From Wenzhouxiangella limi (lineage in GTDB: Bacteria; Pseudomonadota; Gammaproteobacteria; Xanthomonadales; Wenzhouxiangellaceae): 64,000 bases of DNA. The DNA is taken from assembly GCF_010499265.1 (NCBI RefSeq), contig NZ_JAAGSC010000042.1:104505-168504 (forward strand). The letters run 5' to 3'. A program made the translations under genes and the position numbers. Below the pieces are notes generated by a model. The model saw nothing but the letters and a program-made list of their open reading frames with translations, was not told the origin of the DNA and searched no databases. Shown here in pieces: positions 35,849 through 44,675 of this stretch (positions are counted from its first letter, which is position 1; every line of letters begins with the position of its first letter).

Positions 35849-36447
35849 GTCAGCCCTCGCTGTTGCAGCAACCGGTCCAGATAGCGGGCCAGCAGATCGA
35901 TTTCCAGGTTCACCCGGTCGCCGACGCTCAGATCGCCCAGGGTGGTGACCTGCCAGGTATGGGGGATCAGGTTGACCTCGAACTCATGCGCTTCGACTGC
36001 GTTGACGGTCAGGCTGACCCCGTCCAGGGTCACCGATCCCTTCTCGGCCATGAATCGGGCCAGCGGCTCGGGCACGCGCAGGCGCAGCCGGTAGGACTCG
36101 CCGATCGGGCGGACATCGACCACCTCGGCCAGGCCGTCGACGTGGCCGCTGACCAGGTGACCGCCCAGCCGATCGCCCAGCGCCATGGCCGGCTCCAGAT
36201 TGACCCGGTCGCCGGGCCTGAGGCGCCCCAGGCTGGTGCGGGCCAGGGTTTCGGCCGACAGGTCGGCGCTGAAGCCCTCGCCGTCCAGGGCGAGCGCGGT
36301 CAGGCAGCAGCCGGACACGGCAACGCTGTCGCCCTCACGCCAGTCGGACGGCGCCAGTTCCGGGCACTGGATACGCATGCGCACACCCTGATCGACGGCA
36401 TCGATGGCCGCGATGGTGCCCGCGCTTTGAATGATTCCGGTAAACAT
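35845..36447 (-). CDS. ribE: Riboflavin synthase, alpha subunit
   Basis: The 200-residue enzyme turns two lumazines into riboflavin. It shows the internal repeat of the family: 'MFTGIIQSAGTI' ... 'DSVAVSGCCLTALAL' and 'GHLVSGHVDGLAEV' in the first half, 'GSVTLDGVSLTVNAV' and 'FEVNLIPHTWQVTTLGDL' in the second. The conserved Cys in 'SGCCLT' and His in 'GHVDG' are kept. ATG 36447 comes 2 bases after the ribD stop. Confidence 0.96.
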   Translation of the reverse strand: MFTGIIQSAGTIAAIDAVDQGVRMRIQCPELAPSDWREGDSVAVSGCCLTALALDGEGFSADLSAETLARTSLGRLRPGDRVNLEPAMALGDRLGGHLVSGHVDGLAEVVDVRPIGESYRLRLRVPEPLARFMAEKGSVTLDGVSLTVNAVEAHEFEVNLIPHTWQVTTLGDLSVGDRVNLEIDLLARYLDRLLQQRGLT

Positions 36448-36448
36448 G

Positions 36449-37549
36449 TCAGCCTCGGTGGACGTCGGCGCGAGTCGATGGCCGCAGGCGCAGGCGTTGA
36501 TCCACGCCCAGACAACGCTGCTCGATCAACTCCAGATGGAGGCGCTGATCGAAGTTTTCCATCCCCGGCAGGGCCATCATGGGCGAACCCCGGCCAATCA
36601 GCACGGGCGCCTGGTAGACCAGCAGCTCATCGACCAGACCGGCCGCCATCAGCGCGCCGGCCAGGGTCGGCCCGGCCTCGACGTGGACTTCGTTGAGTTC
36701 CATTTCGGCCAGCCAGGCCATCAGGGCGTCAAAGTCTATTCGGGCGTTGGCGTCGGCCGGCAGCTGGCGCCAGACCACGCTCTCGCGCTGCCAGGGCGCC
36801 GGGCCGGCGCTGGCGACCCGAACCGCACCGCCGCAATCGAGCAGGCGGGCCTGCTGCGGCAGCCGGCCCTGAGAGTCGACGATGATCCGCAGCGGCTGGC
36901 GCTCGACCCCGTCGAGGCGCACGTCCAGGCGCGGATCGTCAGCCAGCACGGTGCCGATGCCGGTCATGATGGCCGAGGCCCGGGCCCGCCAGCGCTGCCC
37001 GTCAGCCCGCGCCGCCGGTCCGGTGATCCACTGCGAGCGACCGTCGGGACCGGCCGTCAGGCCGTCCAGGCTCACCGCCAGCTTGACCCGCAGCCACGGC
37101 CGGCCGCGCTCGTGGCGGCTGACAAAACCGATATTGAGCTCGCGCGCTTCCTCGGCCATCAGTCCCGCGCGCACCTGGATTCCGGAGGCGCGCAGGCGCT
37201 CGAGCCCGCGACCGGAGACCCGCGGATCGGGGTCGGTCATGGCGATCACCACCTCGGCGACCCCGGCCTCGATCAGCGCATCGGCACACGGCGGGGTACG
37301 GCCGGTATGACTGCAGGGCTCCAGGGTGACGTAGGCGGTCGCACCCCTGGCCCGCGCCCCGGCCTCGCGCAGCGCCAGCACCTCGGCGTGCGGCTCGCCG
37401 GCCGCGCGGTGCCCGCCGCGCCCGACCACGGTTCTGCCGACGCTGAGCACGCAGCCCACGCGCGGATTGGGATCGGTGGTCCACAGTCCCGACCGGGCCA
37501 GGTGCAGGGCCTGCGCCATGCACGCCTGATCGAACGCGGAAAACTCCAC
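36449..37549 (-). CDS. ribD: Bifunctional diaminohydroxyphosphoribosylaminopyrimidine deaminase / reductase
   Basis: The 366-residue protein performs two riboflavin steps. The N-terminal deaminase has the zinc motif 'AGEPHAEVLAL' and 'LEPCSHTGRTPPCADALI', with 'TDPNPRVGCVL' before it. The C-terminal reductase has 'VKLAVSLDGLTA', 'SQWITGPAARADGQRWRARASAIMTG' (here split: 'SQWITGPAARADGQ' and 'RARASAIMTGIGTVLADDP') and 'EVHVEAGPTLAGALM'. I chose GTG 37549, which begins 'EFSAFDQACMAQAL', right after the nrdR stop overlap region; the frame stays open further but inside nrdR. Confidence 0.94.
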   Translation of the reverse strand: MEFSAFDQACMAQALHLARSGLWTTDPNPRVGCVLSVGRTVVGRGGHRAAGEPHAEVLALREAGARARGATAYVTLEPCSHTGRTPPCADALIEAGVAEVVIAMTDPDPRVSGRGLERLRASGIQVRAGLMAEEARELNIGFVSRHERGRPWLRVKLAVSLDGLTAGPDGRSQWITGPAARADGQRWRARASAIMTGIGTVLADDPRLDVRLDGVERQPLRIIVDSQGRLPQQARLLDCGGAVRVASAGPAPWQRESVVWRQLPADANARIDFDALMAWLAEMELNEVHVEAGPTLAGALMAAGLVDELLVYQAPVLIGRGSPMMALPGMENFDQRLHLELIEQRCLGVDQRLRLRPSTRADVHRG

Positions 37550-37556
37550 GGTCGAC

Positions 37557-38072
37557 TCAGTCCTCACGCTCGCCGGCTTCGCGCAGCAGCGGCATCTGGC
37601 GCCGGTCCAGGGTGCCCGGCCGACCCGCCTCGAGGCGTTCGATTTCCTCGCGGAAGGCCTGGACATCTTCGAAACGCCGGTAGACCGAGGCAAAGCGCAC
37701 GTAGGCGACCTGATCGAGCCGCGACAGTTCGGCGGCGACCCAGTCACCGATCTGCTGGCTGGACAGTTCGGCCTCCTCGAGGGTGCGGATACGCCGCAGC
37801 AGCATGCGCAGTGAGCGCTCGACCTCCTGGGTTTCGACCGGTCGCTTCTCCAGCGCCTTGAGCATGCCGCCGCGGAGCTTGTCCTCGTTGAAAACCTCGC
37901 GCGATCCGTCGGACTTGATCACGTTGGGCGCCTTCAGGGCAGCGGTTTCCAGGGTGTTGAAGCGCGCCCCGCACTGGCTGCACTCGCGACGACGACGAAT
38001 CTGGAAGCCGTCGGAAGTCAGCCTCGAATCCACCACCCGGGTATCGGTGTGGTTACAGAAGGGGCACCACAT
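37557..38072 (-). CDS. nrdR: Transcriptional repressor NrdR
   Basis: The 171-residue repressor of ribonucleotide reductase genes has its N-terminal zinc ribbon ('MWCPFCNHTDTRVVDSR' and 'RRRECSQCGARFNT', four Cys) and an ATP-cone domain ('VIKSDGSREVFNEDKLRGG' ... 'VAYVRFASVYRRFEDVQAF'). It binds dATP/ATP and NrdR boxes before nrd operons; no nrd gene is in the window. It lies 17 bases after glyA and just before ribD, a conserved order. Confidence 0.96.
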   Translation of the reverse strand: MWCPFCNHTDTRVVDSRLTSDGFQIRRRRECSQCGARFNTLETAALKAPNVIKSDGSREVFNEDKLRGGMLKALEKRPVETQEVERSLRMLLRRIRTLEEAELSSQQIGDWVAAELSRLDQVAYVRFASVYRRFEDVQAFREEIERLEAGRPGTLDRRQMPLLREAGERED

Positions 38073-38089
38073 AAACCCTTATCCCGGCC

Positions 38090-39346
38090 CTACCCGTACA
38101 CCGGATAGCGCCGGCACAGCTCAAGCGCCGCGGCTTTCGTTTTCGCCTCGACCTCTTTGTCGCCGATCGCGTCAAGCACATCACAGATCAGGCCGGCGAG
38201 GGTCCGGCAATCTTCGGCACTAAACCCGCGCGTGGTCACCGCCGGGGTCCCGATGCGCAGCCCGGAGGTCACGAACGGCGAGCGTGGCTCGCCCGGCACC
38301 GTGTTCTTGTTGACCGTGATGTTGGCCCGGCCCAGGGCCTCTTCGGCGTCCTTGCCGGTAATGTCGGCATCGATCAGATCAACCAGGAACAGATGATTGT
38401 CGGTGCCGCCGGAAACCACCTTGTAGCCGCGCGCCATGACCACCTCTGCCATCGCCCGGGCATTGTCGATCACCTGCTGCTGGTAGGTCCGGAAGCCCGG
38501 TTCCTGGGCCTCGAGGAAAGCCACCGCCTTGGCCGCGATGACGTGCATCAGCGGGCCACCCTGGCAGCCGGGAAAGACCAGCGAGTTGAATTTCCTGGTG
38601 ACCGCCTCGTCCTGCCCCTTGGCCAGGATGATGCCGCCCCTCGGCCCGCGCAGGGTCTTGTGGGTGGTCGAGGTGACGACATGGGCATGCGGCAGCGGAC
38701 TGGGGTAGACCCCGGCGGCCACCAGGCCGGCAATGTGGGCCATGTCGACCAGGAACCAGGCGCCGACCGAATCGGCGATTTCGCGCATGCGCGCCCAGTC
38801 GACCACCCTCGAGTAGGCCGAAAAACCGCCGATCAGCAGACCCGGGCGATGTTCCTCGGCCAGATCGGCCATGGCATCGTAGTCGATTTCGCCGGTGACC
38901 CGATCAAGCCCGTAGTGCACGGCGTTGAAGATTCGACCGGAAAAGTTGACCTTCGCGCCGTGGGTCAAATGGCCGCCCTCGGACAAGTCCATGCCCAGAA
39001 TCGTGTCGCCGGGCTTGAGCAGCGCCAGGAATACCGCCTGGTTGGCCTGCGAGCCCGAGTGCGGCTGGACGTTGGCGTAGTCGCACTCGAACAGTTCTTT
39101 CAGGCGGGCGATCGCCAGGTTCTCGGCGATATCGACGTGTTCGCAACCGCCGTAGTAACGCCGCCCCGGATAGCCCTCGGCGTACTTGTTGGTCAGCACC
39201 GAGCCCTGCGCCGCCATCACCCGCGGACTGGCGTAGTTTTCCGAGGCGATCAGCTCGATGTGCTCTTCCTGACGACGCTCTTCGGCAGCGATCGCCGCGG
39301 CGAGCTCATCGTCGAAACCCGGGATGGTGAAACTGCGATCAAACAT
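38090..39346 (-). CDS. glyA: Serine hydroxymethyltransferase
   Basis: The 418-residue PLP enzyme interconverts serine and glycine with THF, supplying one-carbon units (also for PanB). Motifs: '[16 protein letters not shown]', '[20 protein letters not shown]', '[15 protein letters not shown]', '[18 protein letters not shown]' and the PLP-Lys in '[14 protein letters not shown]'. Length matches E. coli GlyA (417). ATG 39346 is clear; an in-frame extension upstream lacks similarity. It is the first gene of the leftward run that ends with pgpA. Confidence 0.97.
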   Translation of the reverse strand: MFDRSFTIPGFDDELAAAIAAEERRQEEHIELIASENYASPRVMAAQGSVLTNKYAEGYPGRRYYGGCEHVDIAENLAIARLKELFECDYANVQPHSGSQANQAVFLALLKPGDTILGMDLSEGGHLTHGAKVNFSGRIFNAVHYGLDRVTGEIDYDAMADLAEEHRPGLLIGGFSAYSRVVDWARMREIADSVGAWFLVDMAHIAGLVAAGVYPSPLPHAHVVTSTTHKTLRGPRGGIILAKGQDEAVTRKFNSLVFPGCQGGPLMHVIAAKAVAFLEAQEPGFRTYQQQVIDNARAMAEVVMARGYKVVSGGTDNHLFLVDLIDADITGKDAEEALGRANITVNKNTVPGEPRSPFVTSGLRIGTPAVTTRGFSAEDCRTLAGLICDVLDAIGDKEVEAKTKAAALELCRRYPVYG

Positions 39347-39375
39347 GGCTAAACCCGCACGTTGGCAAACCCCCA

Positions 39376-39402
39376 ATGATAGCACCGGGCCCGTGCAGAC
39401 AA
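39376..39402 (-). promoter_or_regulatory. Candidate glyA promoter
   Basis: On the minus strand TATCAT (39381-39376) lies 30 bases before the glyA ATG, and TTGTCT (39402-39397) is 15 bases upstream of it. The spacer holds a GC-rich imperfect palindrome around CGGGCCCG. The short spacer suggests regulation or a wrong guess. No glycine-riboswitch-like sequence was recognised. Confidence 0.3.
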
Positions 39403-39493
39403 CCCGACCGCAGCGCCCGCTAGAGGCCGTCAGGCCGCTAGTAAAAACGCAATCCCGAGACAGGCCGCCAAAGTGACCCTGAGCGTTGCCTCA

Positions 39494-40669
39494 TTAGCCG
39501 CGTGGCCCCTCTAGATCGCGATCCTCGCCAACAACACCGCGATTGACGCGGGCCAGATCGTGCTGAACGTGCGGCAGCGCGAGCAGGCGTGGATCCATCA
39601 CCCGGAACCACAGCGCGGGCACGTAGGCCAGAACGAACATGCCGAAGTAGCCGCCGGGCAGGCGCGGCAGGTCGGGGAAATCGCGCAGCGACTGGTAGCG
39701 CCGCTGTGGATGGGCGTGGTGGTCGGAGTGCCGCTCGAGATGAAACAGCAGCAGGTTGGAGACCACGTGGTTGCTGTTCCAGGAATGCTGCGGCCGGCAG
39801 CGCTCGTAGCCGCCGTGCCGACCGGGCCCGCGCAGCAGCCCGTAGTGTTCGACGTAGTTGGCGCTGGTCAGCTGCCACCAGGCGACCGCGTTGTGCACGA
39901 CCAGAAACAGCAGCGCCTCGGCGCCCAGCACGGCCACCAGCCCGCCTTGAACAACGCCAGTGACCAGCCAGGACTGCAGGATCTCGTTGTGCAGGGTCCA
40001 GAACCCCCGACCGCGCCGGGCCTGGCGCCGGGTCTCGATGGTCACCGCGCGCCGGAGCCCGCCGGGAATCTCGCGCCGGGCGAAAGCGTAGATGGACTCG
40101 CCAAAGCGCGCGCTGGCCGAATCTTCCGGCGTCGCCACGGCCCGATGATGGCCGAAATTGTGCTCGACGCCGAAATGCCCGTAGCCGGGCACGGCCAGCG
40201 CCAGTCGAGCCAATATCTGCTCGGTCCGGGTACGCTTGTGGCCGAGCTCGTGGCCGGTGTTGACCGCCAGACCGCCGGCCAGCCCGGCGCTCCAGGCCAG
40301 CGCCAGCCAGGCCGGCCAGGCCAGCGGCGTGAGCACCGCCCAGGCGACGGTGATCACCAGGCTGGCAAAATACAGCGGCACCGTCAGCCAGGTCAGTACT
40401 CGGTAGTAGCGATCGCTTTCCAGGCCGGACACGGCCGCGGCCGGCGGGTTGCTGGCGTCCTCCCCAAGCACGGCGTCCAGCAGCGGAACCAGGACATAGA
40501 CCACGATCAACGGCGAGAACAGCATCCACTCCGATCCGCTTGCGATCTGCAGCCCGATGGCCGCCACCGGCAGCAGGGGAAAGACGACCGACAGCAGCCA
40601 GCCGGCGCGCTTGCGATCGACAAACCCCGACGGCGCAGACGAGGACTGAATCTGGACGAGCTCGTTCAT
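39494..40669 (-). CDS. alkB: AlkB-type alkane 1-monooxygenase
   Basis: The 391-residue integral membrane di-iron enzyme hydroxylates the terminal carbon of alkanes. All histidine boxes are intact: 'HELGHK' (140-145), 'EHNFGHH' (169-175) and 'LERHSDHH' (311-318), plus the AlkB-specific 'NYVEHYG' near 271-277. Six hydrophobic segments fit the family. It needs rubredoxin and rubredoxin reductase, which are not in the window. ATG 40669 begins a normal N-terminus. The divergent AraC-type gene, 74 bases away, is its probable regulator. Confidence 0.95.
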   Translation of the reverse strand: MNELVQIQSSSAPSGFVDRKRAGWLLSVVFPLLPVAAIGLQIASGSEWMLFSPLIVVYVLVPLLDAVLGEDASNPPAAAVSGLESDRYYRVLTWLTVPLYFASLVITVAWAVLTPLAWPAWLALAWSAGLAGGLAVNTGHELGHKRTRTEQILARLALAVPGYGHFGVEHNFGHHRAVATPEDSASARFGESIYAFARREIPGGLRRAVTIETRRQARRGRGFWTLHNEILQSWLVTGVVQGGLVAVLGAEALLFLVVHNAVAWWQLTSANYVEHYGLLRGPGRHGGYERCRPQHSWNSNHVVSNLLLFHLERHSDHHAHPQRRYQSLRDFPDLPRLPGGYFGMFVLAYVPALWFRVMDPRLLALPHVQHDLARVNRGVVGEDRDLEGPRG

Positions 40670-40734
40670 GGCATCGACAAACGCAGGGTATGACCCCGGA
40701 CTGTGCCAGCTCCGCGCCCGGCGCAATAGTGTAT

Positions 40735-40758
40735 AAAGTGACCATGTCTGGTCATTTT
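40735..40758. promoter_or_regulatory. 24-base inverted repeat over the regulator's start codon (possible operator)
   Basis: TGACCA and TGGTCA (perfect arms, 4-base spacer) are flanked by AAAG and TTTT, giving 9 of 10 matched bases per arm. It covers the ATG at 40744. In the alkB / araC intergenic region this could be an autoregulatory operator, blocking initiation as well as transcription. It might also be chance, since part is coding. Confidence 0.45.
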
Positions 40759-41778
40759 TCGCCATTTTTCGCGCAGCCGGGCGATTTCGAAGGCCTGCCC
40801 GGTCTCTACCTGGCCCATTTTCTCGACGCTCTGCCCATCGATGCAGATCGCAGGCGTGCCCTGCTCGCCGAGGCCAACATGGCCCCCGAGGCCTTGTCCG
40901 GGAGCCGGCGGGTCGCACTTTCCCGCGTCCTGGAACTGATTGAGGCCATCGACCGCCAGGCGCGCCCGGGTTGGCACATCCGCCCCGCGCTGGACATGGA
41001 AGCCGCGCACCACGGACCGCTGGGCGTGGCCGTGATCAGCGCCCCGACGGTGGCCGACGCGCTGGCCACGCTGACCCGCTTCGAGGCCGTGCGCGCCCCG
41101 TTCGTGCATCTTCAGCCGATGTCCGCTGACAAGACATGGCGCGCGCGCATCATTTCCACCACCGCGACCGAGGGACCCTGGCCTGTGCTGATGGAGATCA
41201 ACCTGCTGGCGCTGGCGGGATTGATCCGGCGCCTGCTTGGCGCTGGCGCAAACCGACTGCGATTGCGGATGCCGCGCTGCTACCGTCCCTGGAAGCGACA
41301 GCTACTCGAGGTTTTGCCCCAACAGATTGAAATTGCGGGAGCGGATTACTGCCTGGCCGTGCCGGGCGAGATGCTGCAGCAAGCCTGCCCGCTGGCCGAT
41401 GCCCGCCTGCACGAAGACGCCGTGGCGCGCTGCCAAAGCCTCATGGCCGAACGCTTCGACTGCGGCCCGCTGGAGGCGGAAATCCGCCGCCGCTTGCTGG
41501 CCGATATCGCTCACCCGCCGACCCAGGTCGATATGGCGCGCGCGCTGGGCCTGTCATCGCGCAGTCTCCATCGACGGCTTGGCGAGCGCGGCCGCAGCTA
41601 TCGCGGGCTCCTGGGCGAGGTGCGCGCTGGCGTTGCCGCTCACCGGCTCAGATACAGCCGCGATCCGGTTTCGAGCATCGCCGCGGACCTGGGTTACCAG
41701 GACACGGCCAATTTCGGCCGCGCCTGCCGGCGCTGGTTTGGCTGCTCTCCCGGCCGGCTGCGCCGCGGGCCGGACTGA
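40744..41778 (+). CDS. AraC-family transcriptional regulator, probable regulator of alkB
   Basis: The 344-residue protein has an N-terminal ligand-binding domain of the kind found in OruR/AlkS-unrelated AraC regulators ('GLPGLYLAHFLDALPID', 'EAAHHGPLGVAVISAPTVADAL', 'ITTTATEG'-like 'IISTTATEGPW') and a C-terminal pair of helix-turn-helix motifs: 'TQVDMARALGLSSRSLHRRL' and 'PVSSIAADLGYQDTANFGRACRRWFGCSPGRLRR' (split: 'SSIAADLGYQDTANFGRA' and 'WFGCSPGRLRR'). Such proteins next to alkB activate it in other bacteria when alkanes or fatty alcohols are present; here the link is from position. ATG 40744 was chosen, though GTG 40738 is possible. Confidence 0.86.
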   Translation: MSGHFSPFFAQPGDFEGLPGLYLAHFLDALPIDADRRRALLAEANMAPEALSGSRRVALSRVLELIEAIDRQARPGWHIRPALDMEAAHHGPLGVAVISAPTVADALATLTRFEAVRAPFVHLQPMSADKTWRARIISTTATEGPWPVLMEINLLALAGLIRRLLGAGANRLRLRMPRCYRPWKRQLLEVLPQQIEIAGADYCLAVPGEMLQQACPLADARLHEDAVARCQSLMAERFDCGPLEAEIRRRLLADIAHPPTQVDMARALGLSSRSLHRRLGERGRSYRGLLGEVRAGVAAHRLRYSRDPVSSIAADLGYQDTANFGRACRRWFGCSPGRLRRGPD

Positions 41779-41859
41779 AAGCGCCGAGGCGGTTGCATCC
41801 GCTACTCCGGCGCCGGACAATATGGATTGGCCAAGGTATCAGATAGAAACGGGGGAAGA

Positions 41860-42384
41860 ATGGATCCGGAACAACCGTCAGGATCACTCAGGTGGCACGC
41901 CGTGTTCTGCAAGCCCCGGCAGGACGCGCGCGCCGAAATACATCTGCGTAACCAGGGGTTCGAGACCTTTCGGCCCAGAACCCGGGAACGCCGCACCCGC
42001 AACGGCCAGCGGCGCGTGATCGTCGAATCCATGTTTCCTCGCTACCTGTTCGTCCAGCTGGCTGCCGGCGGCCAGGACTGGGGTCCGATTCGCTCCACCC
42101 GCGGCGCGGTCGGCCTGGTCCGGCACGGCCAGGAGGCGGCGGTGGTCCCCCAATCCGTGATCCGCGAGCTGCGCCGGCGCTGCGATGATGACGATATCGT
42201 TCAGCTGGCCGGCTCGATCGACTATCAGCCCGACGAGGCCGTCGAGATCATCGACGGCCCCTGTGCCGGTTATCGCGGCCTGTTCCAGGCGCGCACCGGC
42301 GCCGAACGCGTCGCCGTTTTGCTGACCCTGCTCAATCACCAGCGGCGGGTGGAAGTCGCCGAAACGGCCATCCGCCGCGCCTGA
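41860..42384 (+). CDS. rfaH: RfaH-like NusG-family transcription elongation factor
   Basis: The 174-residue protein has the NusG N-terminal (NGN) domain: 'RWHAVFCKPRQDARAEIHL', 'GFETFRPRTRERRTRNGQRR' and 'ESMFPRYLFVQL', then 'GAVGLVRHGQEAAVVPQSVI' and a KOW-like C-terminus ('VEIIDGPCAGYRGLFQA'). The wording fits RfaH/LoaP-type paralogues rather than housekeeping NusG. These antiterminate long cell-surface operons with an ops element. GGGGGAAGA lies before ATG 41860. It is followed after 25 bases by the phosphomannomutase gene, a surface-sugar enzyme, which fits such a role. No ops-like sequence was found by eye. Confidence 0.8.
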   Translation: MDPEQPSGSLRWHAVFCKPRQDARAEIHLRNQGFETFRPRTRERRTRNGQRRVIVESMFPRYLFVQLAAGGQDWGPIRSTRGAVGLVRHGQEAAVVPQSVIRELRRRCDDDDIVQLAGSIDYQPDEAVEIIDGPCAGYRGLFQARTGAERVAVLLTLLNHQRRVEVAETAIRRA

Positions 42385-42409
42385 ACCCTCCGACCAAGAA
42401 TTCAACACG

Positions 42410-43771
42410 ATGCCCACACTCGCCAACAGCCCCTTCAAGGCTTACGACATCCGCGGCCAGGTGCCGTCCCAGCTCAACAACGAGCGCGCCCGGGACATCG
42501 GTCGCGCCTTCCAGTCCGTGGTCAAGCCGACCGGGCCGGTGGTGATCGGTCGCGACATGCGTCTGTCCAGTGCCGAACTGGCACAGGCCCTGGCCCAAGG
42601 ACTCAACGAGGCGGGGATCGACACGCTGGATATCGGCCTGTGCGGCACCGAGCTGGTCTACCACGCCGCCTCGCTGGATGGCATGGGCGGCGGCGTCATG
42701 ATCACCGCCAGCCACAACCCGGCCGACTACAACGGCATGAAGATGGTGCGCGAGCAGGCCATCCCGATCAGCGCCGATACCGGGCTCAAGGACATGGAGC
42801 AACTCCTGGCCGAGGGGCAGCGCCCGGACCCGGCCGCCGGGCGGGGCCGGCACGACACGCTGGAGGTCGTCGACGGCTACATCGAGCGCCTGTTGGGCAT
42901 GATCGACCGGACCGCGCTGCGGCCGCTGAAACTGGTGGTCAATGCCGGCAACGGCTGCGCCGGGCCCTTTTTCGACCGTCTGGCCGCCGACCTTCCACTG
43001 GACGTCGTCCGGCTGCATCACGAACCCGACGGACACTTCCCGAATGGGGTGCCCAATCCGCTGCTGGCCGAGAACCGGGCCGAGACCGCGGCCGCAGTCG
43101 TCGATAGCGGGGCCGATTTCGGCATTGCCTGGGACGGCGATTTCGACCGCTGCTTTTTCTTCGACCACAACGGCCGTTTCATCGAGGGCTACTATCTGGT
43201 CGGGCTTTTCGCTTCGCAGCTGCTGGCCCGCCACCCGGGCGAGAAGATCGTACTCGATCCGCGATTGACCTGGAACACGCTGGCCCAGGTGGCCGAGGCC
43301 GGCGGACAAGCGCTGATCAACAAGAGCGGCCATGCCTTCATCAAGGAACGCATGCGCGCCGAAGACGCGCTCTACGGCGGCGAGATGTCCGCCCATCACT
43401 ATTTCCGCGATTTCTCCTACTGCGACAGCGGGATGATTCCCTGGCTGCTGCTGATCGAAATCCTCTCAACCACCGGCAAAAGCCTCGCCGAACTGGTCGA
43501 TGAGCGCATCGACGCCTACCCGTGCAGTGGCGAGATCAATTTCACCGTCGACGACACGGATCGGGTCATCGAGTCCGTGCTGCAGCACTACGCCGGCGAA
43601 AACGGCGAACTCGACCGCACCGACGGCATCAGCCTGGCCTTTCCGCAGTGGCGCTTCAACCTGCGCGTCTCGAATACCGAGCCGGTCATCCGTCTCAACG
43701 TCGAGACCCGCCGCGACGGCGAGCTGCTGGAGCAGCGGGTCGCCGAGCTGCGGGCCCTGATCGAGGCCTGA
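42410..43771 (+). CDS. algC: Phosphomannomutase / phosphoglucomutase (AlgC type)
   Basis: The 453-residue alpha-D-phosphohexomutase has all four active-site elements: the phosphoserine loop 'MITASHNPADYNGMKM', the metal loop 'WDGDFDRCFFFD', the sugar-binding 'GGEMSAHHYFRDF' and the phosphate-binding 'LRVSNTEPVIRLNVE'. It interconverts mannose-6- and -1-phosphate (and glucose), feeding lipopolysaccharide and exopolysaccharide precursors. 'YDIRG' at the start is typical. Its place just after the RfaH-like gene suggests co-transcription. Confidence 0.93.
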   Translation: MPTLANSPFKAYDIRGQVPSQLNNERARDIGRAFQSVVKPTGPVVIGRDMRLSSAELAQALAQGLNEAGIDTLDIGLCGTELVYHAASLDGMGGGVMITASHNPADYNGMKMVREQAIPISADTGLKDMEQLLAEGQRPDPAAGRGRHDTLEVVDGYIERLLGMIDRTALRPLKLVVNAGNGCAGPFFDRLAADLPLDVVRLHHEPDGHFPNGVPNPLLAENRAETAAAVVDSGADFGIAWDGDFDRCFFFDHNGRFIEGYYLVGLFASQLLARHPGEKIVLDPRLTWNTLAQVAEAGGQALINKSGHAFIKERMRAEDALYGGEMSAHHYFRDFSYCDSGMIPWLLLIEILSTTGKSLAELVDERIDAYPCSGEINFTVDDTDRVIESVLQHYAGENGELDRTDGISLAFPQWRFNLRVSNTEPVIRLNVETRRDGELLEQRVAELRALIEA

Positions 43772-43980
43772 GAGCGCGCCTGGCATGCCGATAGTGGTGC
43801 AGCGGCCCGCCGATCATCCGCTGCGCCCGGCCGGCTACCGGCCACGCCTGGATCTGATGACCCGTTTCGGCTGGAAAGACATCGACCAGGCGCAAGAGAC
43901 CGACAAGTCGATGCAGTTCTGGCTTCGCGGTCAGCAGGACCTGGCGGCGAGACGAGCGGGCGCGGTGCTACCATGCCGCG

Positions 43981-44634
43981 ATGATCGACCTGCAGTCCCA
44001 GCGAGAGGAAATCGCCAGCGCCGCCACCCATGGACTGGGGGTCGTGCTGGCCGTCGGCGGCGGCGCGGCGCTGATCACCCAGGCCACCCTGCACGCCGGC
44101 GCACGCGAGCTCGTCGGCGTGAGCGTCTTCGTGGCCGCCCTGGTGCTGCTCTACACCGCCTCGACCCTCTACCACCTCGCCCGCCGGCCCGAGGTCAAGT
44201 CACGCCTGAAGATTCTCGATCACTGCGCGATCTTTGTGCTGATTGCAGGCACCTACACGCCTTTCACCATCGCGGCCATGCGAGGCGGCTGGGGCTGGTC
44301 GCTGTTTGGCGTGATCTGGGGCCTGGCCGTGGTCGGGATCGTGCTCAAGCTGTTTTTTACCGGCCGCTTCCGCTACCTGTCCACGGCCACTTATATCGGC
44401 ATGGGCTGGCTGGTGGTGGTGGCCTTCGTGCCACTGACCGAGGCGGTTACGCCGAGCGCGCTGGGCTGGCTGATCGCCGGCGGCATATCCTACACCGCGG
44501 GGACGCTGTTTTATCACAACCACCGGCTTCCCTATTCGCACGCCATCTGGCATTTGTTTGTCCTGGGCGGAAGCACCTGCCATTTCGCCGCCGTGGCGCT
44601 TGAAATGCTGGGTCCACCGGCAGTCATCCGCTGA
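43981..44634 (+). CDS. Hemolysin III family (TrhA) membrane protein
   Basis: The 217-residue protein has seven hydrophobic segments and the family signatures 'SAATHGLGVVLAV', 'YTASTLYHL', 'LDHCAIFVLIAGTYTPF' and 'SHAIWHLFVLGGSTCHF', with the conserved zinc-site-like His and Asp residues of the PAQR/HlyIII superfamily. Members affect membrane fluidity or lipid balance; hemolysis is not a given. The 209 bases before it (43772-43980) hold no recognisable gene or RNA; a short open frame there runs on into this gene in the wrong frame. Confidence 0.9.
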   Translation: MIDLQSQREEIASAATHGLGVVLAVGGGAALITQATLHAGARELVGVSVFVAALVLLYTASTLYHLARRPEVKSRLKILDHCAIFVLIAGTYTPFTIAAMRGGWGWSLFGVIWGLAVVGIVLKLFFTGRFRYLSTATYIGMGWLVVVAFVPLTEAVTPSALGWLIAGGISYTAGTLFYHNHRLPYSHAIWHLFVLGGSTCHFAAVALEMLGPPAVIR

Positions 44635-44675
44635 GCCTGAAACGAAGACGGCTTTCTGCTGGCGGGCCATGGCGT

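Noticed and set aside
35845..37557. FMN riboswitch for the riboflavin genes
   Set aside because: The rib genes are inside a tightly overlapping operon with no gap long enough for an aptamer.
39347..39493. Glycine riboswitch before glyA
   Set aside because: The 147-base gap has no recognisable aptamer core; only a weak promoter-like pair was seen.
43785..43980. Possible small gene between algC and the hemolysin-III gene
   Set aside because: The frame has no stop before entering the hemolysin-III gene in the wrong frame, no clear ribosome site and no family resemblance, so I treat the 209 bases as intergenic.
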